From: Favolaschia claudopus
Taxonomy: Eukaryota; Basidiomycota; Agaricomycetes; Agaricales; Mycenaceae
DNA: 64,000 bases
Reading direction: 5' to 3'
Assembly (NCBI GenBank): GCA_037176885.1
Contig: JAWWNJ010000050.1
Coordinates: 186,001 to 250,000, forward strand
Shown here: positions 10,229-22,800 of the stretch, one piece after another
Layout of the letters: each line of letters starts with the position of its first letter
How positions within the stretch are numbered: position 1 is the first letter of the stretch
Position numbers and translations under genes: made by a program
The notes under the pieces: generated by a model
Seen by the model: the letters and a program-made list of their open reading frames with translations, nothing else
Told to the model about the DNA's origin: nothing
Database searches by the model: none

Positions 10229-10636
10229 CCTTCAAGATGTTCGGTACACCACGAGCGCGATAAGAGTTCAGCTGGTCCACAATTTTGGGAATCGTCAACG
10301 AGTCCATCTCCTGAAGCGAGACGAGGGGCCTCAGAAGATTTGCACGAAGGAGCTCGGCTGCGTGTTTGGCTTTTGCGGCAGCTTCATCTCAGCTGTCCGA
10401 ATGCGAAAGTCAACGATTTTGCGAGCTTTCTCGGCCTCCACGCCACTGGCCTCGATGCGACGGTTCTCCCGCCGTATGAAGACGTGATCCTCATAAAATC
10501 TCAGGAGGTTTGATTAAGCAAATTGCCTATCGACCGGAATCCGGATTCGGATTAATCAGTTGTGGCCTTAGATCTACAGAGCCAGGAACCGTGTAAGGTG
10601 TTTAAACTGCTCAAACATTGAACGGATTATGGATTA
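10229..10636. other. Unassigned sequence
   Basis: No gene or repeat recognised between the gag remnant and the next TIR element. Confidence 0.4.
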
Positions 10637-11377
10637 CAGCTGTTTGCAAAGTTAATGGCACTTCTTGTTTTTTTGATGTAAAGAAAGCATTTGAAACATA
10701 CTGGCTTGAAGTGCTTATATCTCCCTCAATTCTCGTCCAATCCACTCCGTTGATTGCTTGTTTTGAAGCCATTAGGCGGTGTCTCTGCACCCTCGGCAGT
10801 AGGCCGGCCGCACTTGCCGTAACTTGATCGCATCATGCCGAGTATACACAGCTTGACTGGAAAGTGGTTCGCTTCGTTCTCACTCAGTTTTGAACATATT
10901 CTGGTGCTATAAAGGGACTATATAATCAGATTTGAGGTCAGAATTGGTCTGCAATCTCACCTTTTGGAAAACATGAATCAAACAGCTCGGCACTGAGAAT
11001 GATGCTATGGTATGTAATTTCATTTTTAGGAAGGCGATTGGTCCTTGCCTTGCATTTTGAAAATGCAAGACTCGTTGTCTATGTTCTGGCTTCCATAATC
11101 ATTCAGGTTGAAGTGATTCTGACAAGAAATGAGTAAGTTGTGTCAGTTTCAGTCTTCATATCAACGCCGATCAGTTGAAATCAAGGATCGCGAAATTTTG
11201 GAGTTAGAGGGCAACTATGATATGGGATGAAAGCCCCGTTGATTCGCTTCAAAACGAGCCTACAAACGTGTGAATTGAGCAAGAATTGAGTGTGAAACAA
11301 GAGAAGTAAGTTCGGGTGTTCAAATTGTTCTTTATTTATAAAATCATCGAATGTGCCATTAGCTTTGCAAACAGCTG
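10637..11377. mobile_element. 741-bp CAGCTG-TIR element, copy 1
   Basis: The inverted ends start CAGCTGTTTGCAAAG and continue with TAATGGCAC. TA flanks both sides (10635-10636 and 11378-11379). A homologous 739-bp copy lies at 42546-43284. There is no transposase ORF. TA duplication suggests a Tc1/mariner-type donor, by inference. Confidence 0.85.
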
Positions 11378-11379
11378 TA

Positions 11380-11961
11380 AACACGGCTTGCGCAACCCAC
11401 TGGAAATCACTTGAACATAAAGCGAGGATCAGATTAAACGGATTAAGCTGAAGAGGATGGTTGAAGTAATCTCTCCAAAAAAGAGTGTCCTTGCAGGGTT
11501 CGAACCAAGCACCTCAGGCTGGGTGCCAAAGACATTGCTAGGACACATAACCACTAGAAGAGTCTGGACATTCCTATGCTGTTCTACCACACGTCACTAT
11601 TTGCTTCCCTCAATCCATTTTAGAGTATTAATGAACATTAAACTGTTTAAACCAAGTTTAAATCACAGATTATCAGAGAAATAAATAAACAATATTCCAA
11701 AGACGGCGTCTTTTGTAATAATGATCTCTTCCGAGCCACATCAATTGATAGTCTGAAATAATAATAAAAAAAGAAGCGGAAACGTTGTTCACGGTCAGCC
11801 CATCTTTGCTGTTCAGTCTCGAGAATCAATGACAGATTCCGCCGAGATGCCGTTTGGGCCCAGTGATGTTGGGGTTATTTGTGTTGCTTGGTCCTCTTTT
11901 GCCCTTTGTTCGGTCACACAACAGTCAAACTGAACTGCATTGAGAAAAGTGCATCTGATTA
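11380..11961. other. Sequence with one tRNA-like unit and no gene
   Basis: Apart from the tRNA-like segment at 11486-11570, nothing is recognised in this stretch. Confidence 0.4.
11486..11570 (-). tRNA. tRNA-like sequence, isotype unresolved
   Basis: The minus strand shows a B box GGTTCGAACCC, an A-box-like TAGTGGTTATG, complementary ends TGTCC/GGACA, and a T6 pol III terminator just downstream (11477-11482). The T stem has two mismatches and I cannot fold an unambiguous anticodon arm. It may be a decayed tRNA or a SINE head. Confidence 0.45.
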
Positions 11962-12307
11962 GGGTGTTTCACGGTAGGCCGATTTGGAGCCCAACTTGAG
12001 CTCCAACTTAAAAAAAGTTGGACCTCAAGTTTTTAGCCGATTTCGAAGTTGGAGTGCAAGTCGGGCTCTACCCCTCGATTTGCATCCCAACTTCGTGCCC
12101 GATTTCGAAGTTGGGACGTCGCCAACTTCGCTTAGCCCACCGTAGCAACCCATCAAATCACCTCGGACCCAACTTGGGTCGATTTCGGGTAAAAGGGCGT
12201 TCACAGCAGCACATCCTATTTCGGCCCCAACCTTGCTTCAAATCGGGATGAAGTTGGGGTAGAAATAGGGCTCAAATCGGAGTAAAATAGGCTACCGTGA
12301 AACCCCC
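11962..12307. mobile_element. 346-bp MITE rich in AAGTTGG/CCAACTT
   Basis: The ends are GGGTGTTTCACGGTAG and its near-perfect inverse, with TA on both sides (11960-11961 and 12308-12309). The interior alternates AAGTTGG, CCAACTT and CGATTTCG motifs on both strands. No coding capacity. Confidence 0.82.
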
Positions 12308-13110
12308 TATTGATTGAAGCACGGAAATTTTGGCAATAATTGAGAGTGCATGGGTGAGATATCTATTTAATAGAGAGGCTGGCGCGCACGCTCGGCAATT
12401 ACATACTGAACGAGACTAGCTCCCGGCTGCCAGAGCTCTTTGTATCCGGCTGCCTCGAGCAATGATTCACATTTCTCGGCTCGGCATCGGTTCATGTGCG
12501 CTTTCTGCTTCGCATATGCACGATAACCAGCCTGCACACCATCTGCAAGTTCTGTCCAAACTGTATCCCACTTCCGAAAACTCCGAATGCTCCGCAGAAG
12601 TTCCGCGAGGCGCATTTCGACATGTTCCCGCCATCGTTCGACTTCCGCCTCGGCCCGGAACCACTGGACACGGTCCGCTGAAATCAACCGAACTATTTGA
12701 GTGCAGCCAAACATTTAACAAAATCAAACGCACACTCCTGCGACCATTCATCCATTTCTTCGCTTGTTAACTTGCCCATTTTACCGAGATCTCGCCACAG
12801 GCAACCTTCGGAGCGAGCCTCCGCCTTTCGGGCTGTTTCCTCGGCTGTTACTGGCTGCACTTTAACTGTTCGGGAAGTATCTTTGACAAATCAAGTGAGC
12901 TACATCCAAAATTATAAAACAATGTGCGCACTGATTTTGCGTTTTGGCATTTGAGTTCCTGACATAGTTGGAGGTTTCGTTGTCGATCCAGAAGATGGCT
13001 GCGTAGATTGCGAGGGAGTGGACGACGAAGCCGTCATGGTGAACAAGCGGCCATCTGTGAGGTGAGAATCACCCAGCTGCCGTTTCTTGATCACTGACTT
13101 CATAAACGTG

Positions 13111-15010
13111 TTCGTTTTCGACCCTCCCACCATCATGTCCAAATCTAAAGACAAGAATAAGTTCCTCGCCGCCATTTCCACCGACTCTCGCCCACGCCCA
13201 ACGACCCGCAAGACCAAGGCGGCCGCCGAGGCTGCCCCAGCTCGCCGCTGTCTCCGCGGATAACCCCGCTGCCACGTCATCGACGACAACAGTCACCGCC
13301 GTCGCCCCAACGACCTCGCCGGTTCTTCCTCCCTCTCCAATCTCGCCAGTAGCAGTCGACCATCCTCCTGCGCCTTCGAAGCCCCCTCCTGAGCGTGCTG
13401 GACGGACAGCGCAATCCAAACAGTTGCAGGCGGAAGCGTTGAGAGCAAAGAAGGAGTTTCTGTCAAGTTCCCGGGTGCGTGTTGACGATGCAGACTCCTT
13501 CGATGCACTGGCCTTGGTCTTTGGCGATGTTCTGAAGTGGCTCCACTCCTCTGGCGCTATCACCCAGGAGTTCTGGAAGGTTCTTAGTGCGATACAGGAA
13601 CGGCTCGTCAACCACGTCACCATCGTCCGTGAGTCGGAGACGACCTCTTCCTTCAGCGCCCTCCTCCTCCAGACTGTCACACCGTCCCTAAAGCAGCTTT
13701 CGGAGAAATCTGAGGCCCAGCACAAGGCAATCACGTCGCTATCGAAGGAACTCGCCTCCATCAAAACCGAGAAGGCTCTTTCGTACGCAGCCGTCGCCGC
13801 CGCCGCTGCCAAGCCTCCCGCTCCCTCTGTCCCCAAGCCCAAGCCGCCCCCACTACCCTCCCCCAGCGACGAGCGCATCCTTGTCCGGTTCGACGGCGAC
13901 GTACCTTCGTTATTCAATGCACCCTACTCGGAAATAGTCGCCACTGTCAGCAAACACCTCGTTTCCCTCTCCCTCCCCTCTGTACTCTATGCGACGAAGC
14001 AGAATGACAGCAGCATCTTCCTCGTTCCTGCATCGGCGGCCGACACCCAAGTCCTCGATAAGGAGTGGTCCCGCTGGGGCCCGACTATCTTCCCTGGCAG
14101 TCGGATCGCCCCCGTTGCGCTGCACTCCCACCTCCAGGTCAACGGCATCCTGTTTCGCGACGTTACAGACATGCGGGAGCTCAAGCGCGAGTTTGAATTG
14201 CGCAACCCGGACCTGGGCCCCGTCACGGGTCTGCCGACTTGGGTCAACCGTCCGCCGTCTGAAGTGCAGGCTGCTGCCATCTCTGCTAGTGGACGCAAGC
14301 CGAAGCTCGCTGGCTCGGTCTATTTTCTCCTCCAGTCCCGTGATAAAGTCGACCTCGCCCTTTCTCGTGGCCGCATCGTGCTTTGCTCAACAAGTCCCAC
14401 TGTCGCTCGTGGATTCCCCCATCTAAGGATCTCTCAGTGCTGGGGCTGTTACAAGTACGGTCATACGAAGGCTCGATGCAACGTCAAGGCACCGTCCTGC
14501 GCTGTATGTGCCAAGCCTGTTGGCGACCACTCACCAACGACGCCGTGTTCAGGGCCCGTCGCATGCCTCAACTGCGGCGGCAAGCATCGCGCTGATTCGT
14601 ATTCGTGTCCTAAGCGCAAGGAGTTGCTGGTGACGCTCGCGGGGCGAATGAAGGATCTGCATGAGTCGTTGGATAAGTCTTCAATTCATCCCCTTCCGTT
14701 CATTCAACAACACGCTCATTAAATAATCTCTCTCTCCCTTTCGCGATCTTCGTTTCTGATTCACGCAACCCCATTATAGTACCTCACTCTCCTACATACA
14801 CTAGTTCCTCATTCACACGTTCACGTCTCTCCTCGTCATACCATTTTCCTTACAAGATACCAAATTTCCATTTCCTTTCTGTTTACCACAATCGTCCCGT
14901 AACCTACCAGTGATCATGTAACCTTAACCTCCCCTCTTGTACTGCCGCATAGCCTCACTACTGGCCAGGTACGGCATATAATAGAACTTCAAGTCAAGTC
15001 AAGTCAAGTC
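13111..15010 (+). mobile_element. ORF1-only LINE with (AAGTC)n 3' tail
   Basis: A 1.9-kb non-LTR element lies inside the KDZ gene. It has a short leader, an ORF1-type protein, a 3' region of about 270 bp, and a terminal run of AAGTC repeats (14990-15010). There is no reverse transcriptase or endonuclease ORF. Dropping it rejoins the KDZ frame (SIADTF) with no obvious target duplication. It is comparable in layout to half-LINEs that retain only ORF1, which is an inference. Confidence 0.72.
13424..14722 (+). CDS. LINE ORF1 protein with zinc knuckles, 432 aa
   Basis: The protein has a helical N-terminal half, an Ala/Pro-rich hinge (about residues 120-150), a central domain, and a C-terminal zinc cluster. 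The cluster starts CWGCYKYGHTKARC (CX2CX4HX4C) and continues with two further Cys/His units, CAVCAKPVGDHSPTTPC and CLNCGGKHRADSYSC. ORF1 proteins of Tad/R1/Jockey-type LINEs bind the element RNA. An in-context ATG at 13135 opens a basic N-terminus, but its frame ends at 13261 and is one base out of register with this ORF. That suggests a frameshift near 13240, or use of the internal start. Confidence 0.75.
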   Translation: MQAEALRAKKEFLSSSRVRVDDADSFDALALVFGDVLKWLHSSGAITQEFWKVLSAIQERLVNHVTIVRESETTSSFSALLLQTVTPSLKQLSEKSEAQHKAITSLSKELASIKTEKALSYAAVAAAAAKPPAPSVPKPKPPPLPSPSDERILVRFDGDVPSLFNAPYSEIVATVSKHLVSLSLPSVLYATKQNDSSIFLVPASAADTQVLDKEWSRWGPTIFPGSRIAPVALHSHLQVNGILFRDVTDMRELKREFELRNPDLGPVTGLPTWVNRPPSEVQAAAISASGRKPKLAGSVYFLLQSRDKVDLALSRGRIVLCSTSPTVARGFPHLRISQCWGCYKYGHTKARCNVKAPSCAVCAKPVGDHSPTTPCSGPVACLNCGGKHRADSYSCPKRKELLVTLAGRMKDLHESLDKSSIHPLPFIQQHAH

Positions 15011-17969
15011 AGCAATGGAAAGCGGAGGAAAGCTGGACTGCGGGCCGGGCTCTAGAGTTCACAGAGCAATCATTGCTTTTCGCGCTACGTCGTAAGTTCC
15101 CATTCGGAAGTCTCGACGGCGAATGATATCGCGAAGTTGATCACCAGCGCGCGATCTCTGTTTCTGCTGTCGATCATGCCTTGCTGTATGATCGAGCAGG
15201 GCCCGAAGTGTTTTGACCACGGACTGAGTAGCTCGAAGGGCGTCAAAGGCTTGGCCCTCGCGCCACCGTGCTTCTTCGCTGCCCAAGGTTTCGAGTCTGA
15301 GGCCCTGGCGTTCAAGTTCTACAAAATCAGACGGCAAAAACAGCCTTTCATGCTCCACTGGAACGGAAGGCGACTGCTGCGACTGGAGCGCCACCTTGTC
15401 GCCTACCTGGGGCATAATCTCCCGCTGTTCTCTCCGCCATCCGGTAAGACGTGTGTCGAGTTTGGAGCGCCGCTTCGCAATTTCCGATGCAAGGGACTGT
15501 AAGTCCTGTTCTTTTGACTCTTTTACTGCCCGTTGAATTTTACGCCTATCAATTAATTGCAGGTGAGAGATTGAAAAGAAAAGTTGGATCTACATACTGG
15601 TCTTCCTCAATCATCAAAGCGTCGTTAATGAACCGGGCAATTCGATTTCTGGGCACCATACTGCCTTCGAAGCGTTCATCCTCCGCCAGCATTCGCTGGT
15701 AAATGGCCTGCTGAGATGGAACTGGAGAATCGTTGAATACCCTTTCCTCCAGCGGAATGCGACTTGCCTTTACTTGTGTTGTGTCGATAAACACTGATTA
15801 TTTCCTTGCCGACCCGTCGTGGAGTGCGATCCATGATCTTCCACTTCTTGACGAGGTCACCAGCCGAAGCAGAGAGGCCATTGAAATGCCGAAGTTTATC
15901 TTCAAACTGCTGCTTCCCTCTGCGCAGCTCCGATGCCAACATTTCACCTAACTCAGGACATTAAGCGATAAACAGAAGGTAGAAGAAACACGCACCGATA
16001 CCAGCGGTTTTCTTGTGATTCCAATCGTTCTGATGGTCAATAATGGTATCTTGTCGATGACCATTGTTCATCTAACGAACATGCGGCCCCAGTTGATTGG
16101 CCTCTGGCCACCACTGCTCCGCTGTCTCGCCATGAAGATGTCCTACGCAACTCAGATAAGCAGTTCCGTACTTATACATACAGTCTTCCTGATGCCCTTG
16201 AATGTGAAGAGATGGCACACCCCAGCGCATCTTCTTCACTTTATCGAGAACATCAGGAAAATTCTTGGCGATTCGACTTTCGAGATGAATTGTATACTCG
16301 CATGCGATGTCGTACGTCGCCATCTCATCCACGTCATTGATTTCGAAACGCAGTTCGAAAGTCATCTTTCCACGCCCATTGTACAGGCGCAGAGACGAGA
16401 CCAGCGCGTAATCCCCATTAGAAAACCTATTTTCAAGGTCAATGGTCAAGTTGCACACAGCTCGATTACGCACTTTTCACCGTAGTGTAAGTCAACACTG
16501 CTCAGAATAAAGACATGACTGCACTGAGCGTTTACTGTGCCGGTGATTGCCATATTCTTGAACTTTTTCTTGTCCTTTTTGTTAACCGCTTTCAGATAAT
16601 TACATGTTGATTTCTTCGTCGATCAGTTTGGGTGGATCGGTACAATTACTGACATACCTCTGTTGATCCGGGATCTTCCTTCAGATAAGCTCGATAGTCT
16701 CGGTCCACTGGGAAGTGAGCTTTTCCCTTGCAAAGTGAGACATCGTCCGGATTCGAATTCTTCTTGTATTGATTGCATTGAAAATTGCCGTCCAGAGTGC
16801 GTTGCATCTGATTGAGATGACTTAGAGAAGGAATCAGACAGCGCAACTGAGATCGAATTAATGTGTCTTACCGCAGGAATTCCGGCGTTTTCACCGAGGA
16901 AGCATTTGAAGCCGGGCTCAGGGCATGCGGGACAGTACAAAACAAGGTTCCCTTCCGGGCGATGAGGCAGCAAGCGATCGACATCTGCCCCAATCTCTTG
17001 AGCATCGTCAAGTAATCCCAAAAACGAATGGATCGAAGAAAGTTGGAATACGGATCCTTCAAAATATTCAATGAGTATTTGAAGCAGCGGAAAATTTAAA
17101 TCTTAATGGCCGACCGGAACGTCCGCAGTGAAAGAATTATCAGTAAGCCGTCGCAACGCGCCCATGTAGTCGTAAGAGGCTTTTTTAGATTCCAAATTAT
17201 GGAGGTGACACTCCTTCAACACCGTGAAGGTAAACGCGGATTTCGTCTCTTTCATTGTAGCGGGAAATAATCGGGCTCGCATGAGTTGTCGAGTTTTATT
17301 GGGCGGATTTTCGTGGCACCCACAAAACGCCACTCGTGTCGCATGAACCCCGTTATGATGAACAATCGTGAATTTCCGGCTGCCGGTAGATGAAGGACAG
17401 AGGGCGCCAGAATGGCCATGGAAATATCGTGACGAACGAAAAATCCATCAGAAGTATTCCAGACCTCTGCCCAAGTTGAGATGCTTCGTCTTGAAGCACT
17501 CGACGCATGTGGCCCGATATTCCGTACAGTCATGGCATTGCACAATAACCGGTCGAGCCCCGCAATCACAAAGCGCACCCGAATTGATACGCTCATCTGA
17601 TTCAGATTCGACGAGAAGATCCCCCAGCTCGTTGAGATGTTCCTCGTAATCGTCCAGCAGTCCAACATTCTTAGTCATATCAGAATCTAGTAGGATCGAC
17701 TTAAAGATCATACCTGAGTCTTTCTCGTGTTTTCTTGTTCCGGTGGAGATGGAGGTGAATTTTGGGTCCCCGAGGGAAGGGTCGCTGACGAGTTAGGGCT
17801 TGGGATGCGCCCAGTGATCTCGTTTACTTCCCGAGAGCCTGACTCGCTAGTTGTCGTGAAGTGAATGCGTTTGAGCCGTGGATTTTCAAACGCAACATGA
17901 AGTTGCCAGTAGGGACACTCTTGCGCTTTCCGAGTGAAAGGCGAGACATCGAGATGATTTTTACGCACA

Positions 17970-19880
17970 AAAAAAATCCCACTCTCTCAGATTTCACTAG
18001 TACGAAGTAAATGAAGTATATTTGAACTCACTGCCTATGCATGAGAAGCCTTTTGTGCGAAATAACTGCATAACACTATATATCTCTAAAATGCTTTGGG
18101 GCAAAGATATGGTAATGAATAGATCGACTACCTACGCAGTCAATGGGAAATGTTTTGTGATGTGGGAAGGAAATACGGTAAATGATGTGCCGACTACCTA
18201 TGCAGTTTGGGCCCAATTTTGTTTGATTAGGAAATCAATCCTATCCCGAGGGTAAGTAATCTTGGCGGACATGATATCGGCCAGGAGACTCACCTAGTAG
18301 ATGAAACCTTTATAATCATCCCATTCCACGAGAGATGACAAATCAGCAGTGCGAATGACAATGACCTCGTCCGATTGAAAAACCGGAATGGGTGCCTTGC
18401 GCTCCCATGGTTTCCACTCGTCACGTCCCTTCATATACAACTCGATTTGTGTGTACTGTGTAATGCCTTGTTTCTCCAGGAGCGGCATGTAACAATCAAG
18501 ACGAAATTTCTTGTCAGCACCAGCATACACCCCGTCGATAACATTCCGCCCCGCAGATGTCTATGAAGCATTAAAATGAGGTGAATGTAAGCAGATAAGT
18601 TCATCGTACCTTGGTTCAAATCAACAATCTGAGAGGGAATTCTATGTCAAGAGCGAAACCCATTTGAGCCGGGGAATTGCTTGAACGACTCGAAGAGGCC
18701 TTTAATTATGTGAGGAGGAAGTGCGTGATTTGTAACTAAACACAAACCTGGTTGGGTACAGCTTGAAGAGGCCGAACAGGTGGGGTCTATGAAAGCATCA
18801 TCAGTTCAGCTCTGCAAGCAGTTTCGATTATCACATACCCCTCGGGTGCTCATCTTGTAAACTCTTGTCTTAGTTTTGGATGGGGCAGCGCATGCCTGAG
18901 GAGAGGGGAGAGGCCTGATATTCTAGCTCCACGAATTAACATCCAGGGTAAGCACAAGTAGGTAAGAACATACCCGAGGAATAGGCGCTAACTCGCGGCG
19001 CACAAGAAATAATTCTCTCACCCCTTCAAGCCTCAAGATTCGTGGATTGAGGGGCTGCGAGATGGCATGATACCGTTGAGAATAGCCTGCATGTTGGCCT
19101 GGGATACACTGGTTTGAAAGGAATATTAGGTGAAGTCACGAAGCACCCAAACGCCACGCACAATTTGATAGTATTCGCCAGAAGATCCAACATCGGTTGT
19201 CCCAGTGTTGAGGCGAGGGCGAGTAAGATAGTGGCCTTGATGGCGAGTTGGAAGTGCCGGAGGAGGTGGACCAGCAAGAGTCCTGAGAATGCCTGAGATA
19301 TCGCGCTGGTTTTCAGCACGCATATCGCTTTTGAGTCCTCGGTAGCCAGCTTTACCGGCTAGTGGGTAGGCAATCACAGGCTCAGAGCGCGAGCGGAGCA
19401 CAGGAACCATGGAATGGAATGGGGAGACAGACAACACCGAAGTCTCACAGTCGAGCCTTTTAGTGTACTTGTAGCCTGCTGCTGACGGAGCTTGTCCTTC
19501 ATAATTAGTCCGCATCTTCGGTTCGAAAAATGTCCTGACCCTCACTAATTTAGGCGAAAACCCGGAATTACTAATGCACTGGATTAGCAAGAAACGACTT
19601 GGAGCAACCCTTGTTTGGAATGAAAATCGGTAGTATGCACATGTCTGAATGATGGTTGCGCAAGGTGCATGCTTGCCAAGTCGGATAATCGGCTGAACGG
19701 GCACGGAATAAGCTGATAAATACTGCTGCGGAGGTGATACTGTGCGTAAACTGACTTAGGTCTGCATGGGCAAGCCGAACACGCAAAATTAAACCGTGGG
19801 ATAGTTTTTTTGTAACTCCGAGTGTAAGCCGAAAATTCGGCATGGCATCTTGAACTTCTCGGCTGGACGCGCAATTGCAA
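17970..19880. other. Unassigned, possible minus-strand exons
   Basis: A minus-strand frame at 18294-18530 has a codon pattern that looks coding (RLDCYMPLLEKQGITQYTQI) but matches no family I know. Neighbouring frames are short and separated by possible introns. It may be a gene remnant linked to the KDZ element. Confidence 0.3.
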
Positions 19881-19884
19881 CTTA

Positions 19885-22800
19885 TTGTCCGCAGGATCCG
19901 GAGACTCTGTCAAGGGGCTTACACAGTCTCTTGCTTTATCACTTTCGACTTTGGCAACGATCCCCGTTTTGCTTCCATCCCCAATGTCGAATGGCCCTGG
20001 ACGGCAGGGTCAATTCTCCTATGCACAAAAAAATCACATCGAATCCTTCATGCCAGCATTCTGTGCTCAACTCGACGCTGGAGTTAACGGTCTTGCTTTA
20101 ACAAAGTGGAAGCAGGAAACTGCCAACGACATCCTAGCCTCCCCGCTCTTCGCTGGAAAGCTTGATGTGAGCAACAACTCGCAGAAGGCGTGGCACGAGG
20201 TATGTCTTCAACTATAGAGTATAGATACATAAGAAGCAATTGGCTTCCTATGATTGTGTGGCATTGGCCCTAGCTACAGTAAAATCGAGACATACGTCGC
20301 TTTGGCCGCTTCGGCGTTCCCCGGAAGTTCCCTGACAGCGGAGATCCCGGATTGATGGTTACGGCATGCGCTCCAGTGTTGGGAGAATAGCGTTTACTAT
20401 CAAACAGAATCTTAACCTTGAAGATTCCCTTCAGTCGGCTGACCGAATGGAGGGAGTTGTTTAGGTTTATAGGCCAGAATTCATATTCAATTCCGGCCCT
20501 GCATCGACTGCTCGCAAATGCGGAGAAAGAAGGTTGGAGTGCAGAAAAAATCCTAGAAATCTGCCAGCTTGCCAAGGCAGGAAAATACACTGCGCGGAAT
20601 TTCACCGAGTACGAAATCTACCTCACTATTTTGCTCTATGAATTGGGTGGCGGCGCTGCCGTACATGCCATGAATCACTCCATATTCGCTCTTCCCTGTC
20701 GGAACACCATCCAACCGTACCGCCAACAGTCCAAGCTCATCCCCACTGTCGGTAGTCTGCGTTTTGCAGATGTTTCTCAAAACATCTCGACTCTTTTCGG
20801 CTCGCATCCCAGTCGTGAGGCGGAGAGCGATGATTCACCCTCCACAAAATTCGGTCACACCCTGTCAATGGATGAGTTAGCGGCAGACCCCCGGATCGAC
20901 TTCATGCCGGAAACGGATGAGATGGGCGGTCTTTGCCTGGAGCACTCATCGGAGCTGGAAACTGTCAAGGTCGGGGGGATCTTCGAGCGGTAGAGGCAGC
21001 GGTAGCAGCTGTGAAGGCCGGGAAAGTGCATGTTTCACATGAAGTTTGTGTTGGTGCCATCTCACACCTGTACGGAACCAACTACGGTGCAAAGCCCATA
21101 TATATGGGACCGACATGCAAGAAGGGTCCTTGGCAAGACAGCGTGCGCTTGATGGAAGTCATAATAGCGGCGTGGAAGCGTTCGCCGGATGGCGAAGCCA
21201 AGCACGGGCCGCTTTTGTCCATCTCAACGGATGGAGATCACAAACGGCGGCTTGCGCTGTTCGTCCTTTGTATGCAGAATGAGATCCTCCCAAAAAATCC
21301 CTTGTATCCCTTCGTTCGTAATCTCCCTGGGCTCAATCTTAGAGTGGGGAAGGATAATATTACACATGACGGCGACCCGAAACACATTTTCAAGCGTACG
21401 TGAAATTTCACCTCTTGTACTTGACGCTCTCTAATTATTCAATTCATCAAAGGCAATCGCGGACTTCTCAGCTCGTCCGAGGGAATCATTGTCAAGGGTG
21501 TTTGTATTAACAGGGATTTACTTCTGGTGTGACTAGAGCGGCTACCCAATCACGACTGGTCGAAAACCTCAATTCACAATCTTTTGCATCCATCCGATGG
21601 CCAGCATGTTTCGGAGGCCATCAAACTCATGTTGTGTATCATCGACATCGCTAAACTGGACTCCGAAGACTTTGACCCCAGCGAGGCCGAGTTTGAGGCT
21701 CTTTGCCTCCTCGGAGAAGCATACAACGCCCTTCTACAGCCATTCATAAATGTTGAACTGTCCTTGTCCGAGCAAATTCAATCATTAGTCACCGCATCGC
21801 ACCTCTTCTGCGCTCTCTATGTTCAGCACGGCACCTCATTCATGTCGAATCAGCTGTATGCGGACATGCAGTCCATGTTCAAGAACGCTGTCTTGATGGT
21901 TTCAAAAACTCGTCTTATAAATGGAGAACTCAAGGTCTACATCTGCCTCCTCGGAGACGATGTTCTTGAGGCCTTATTTGGTCGTTGTAGAATTACTGGG
22001 GGTCACTCTCCAAACTGCAGCATCGGAGTGCTTCGAGACCGTTTAGGATCCGCAATGAACCTTGACTATGTTTACGAGCGTTATCCAGAATTGGAACGGC
22101 ATCCGCCGCGATTAACTATGATTCACAAGCGGCACGTTGACCATCTTTGTCCATCTCACTTCAAACGTGAACTCCGGACCAACAGCTGTGATCTCGAGAG
22201 TTGCTGGGCTGCCGCAGTCAAGGCTGCCGAGCTCATCCTGGCTTCGTATGGCGTCCGCATGAACATGTCTTTCTCTCAGCGTTTCCAGAACAAGGACACC
22301 GATCCTTCGCAGCCAATGGGTGGAAAATACCCCGCTATCTCCGGCGGGATCGACAGGTCGATGGCCAACTTAAAAACTAGCAGCTCCGACGATGAGGAAT
22401 TAATCAACCCAGATACCATTAATTTCGCTAATTTGGTGGCCGGTGTTGACATGGACGCCATGATTGAGTCCAAAAACCTCTCCGATGCTGCCTTTGCAGC
22501 AACCCCGAGGTCTCTCTTTGCGCAGATTGACGCTGCCGGCAAAGTTGCACACAAGAAATCAATTCTGCGCACCTTCTTTGCAATGACACAAGATGGATGT
22601 ACTAGTCACGACCGCCTTCAGCGTGTCCGAGGTTTCACAGTTGGCGGTAAAACATGGAATCGCGACGAAAGTGACGAGAATGTTTGTTCGGCTACTCATT
22701 TCCAATTGGGTAATTTATTTACGACGCTCCTTTGCCACAACGGCACTCATCTGGGTCTGGCCGTTGTCAAATCTACCCTCATTAAACGCAATGCAGCGGG

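Larger units (their letters stand above)
12367..17720 (-). pseudogene. KDZ-type transposase pseudogene, split by a LINE
   Basis: Minus-strand exons carry the hallmarks of the Kyakuja-Dileera-Zisupton family. There is a CxC cysteine cluster (CDCGARPVIVQCHDCTEY, about 17560), GCHENPPNKTRQLMRARLFPAT (about 17300), LVLYCPACPEPGF (about 16930), and DGNFQCNQYKKNSNPDDVSL (about 16780). The core has YDIACEYTIHLESR and WGVPSLHIQGHQEDC (about 16250), then MDRTPRRVGKEIISVYRH (about 15800). After a 1.9-kb LINE the frame resumes with KKRQLGDSHLTDG (about 13070). Frame changes near 17460 and 17390, plus the LINE, make it dead. It would have encoded a DDE-type transposase acting in the nucleus. A minus-strand frame at 17708-17968 could be its N-terminal exon. 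Confidence 0.82.

Noticed and set aside
12912..13110. Independent small gene before the LINE
   Set aside because: KKRQLGDSHLTDG continues the KDZ frame once the LINE is removed.
13069..13917. 282-codon minus-strand frame
   Set aside because: It is antisense to the zinc-knuckle ORF1, whose motifs are clear on the plus strand; the minus translation is a GC-driven shadow.
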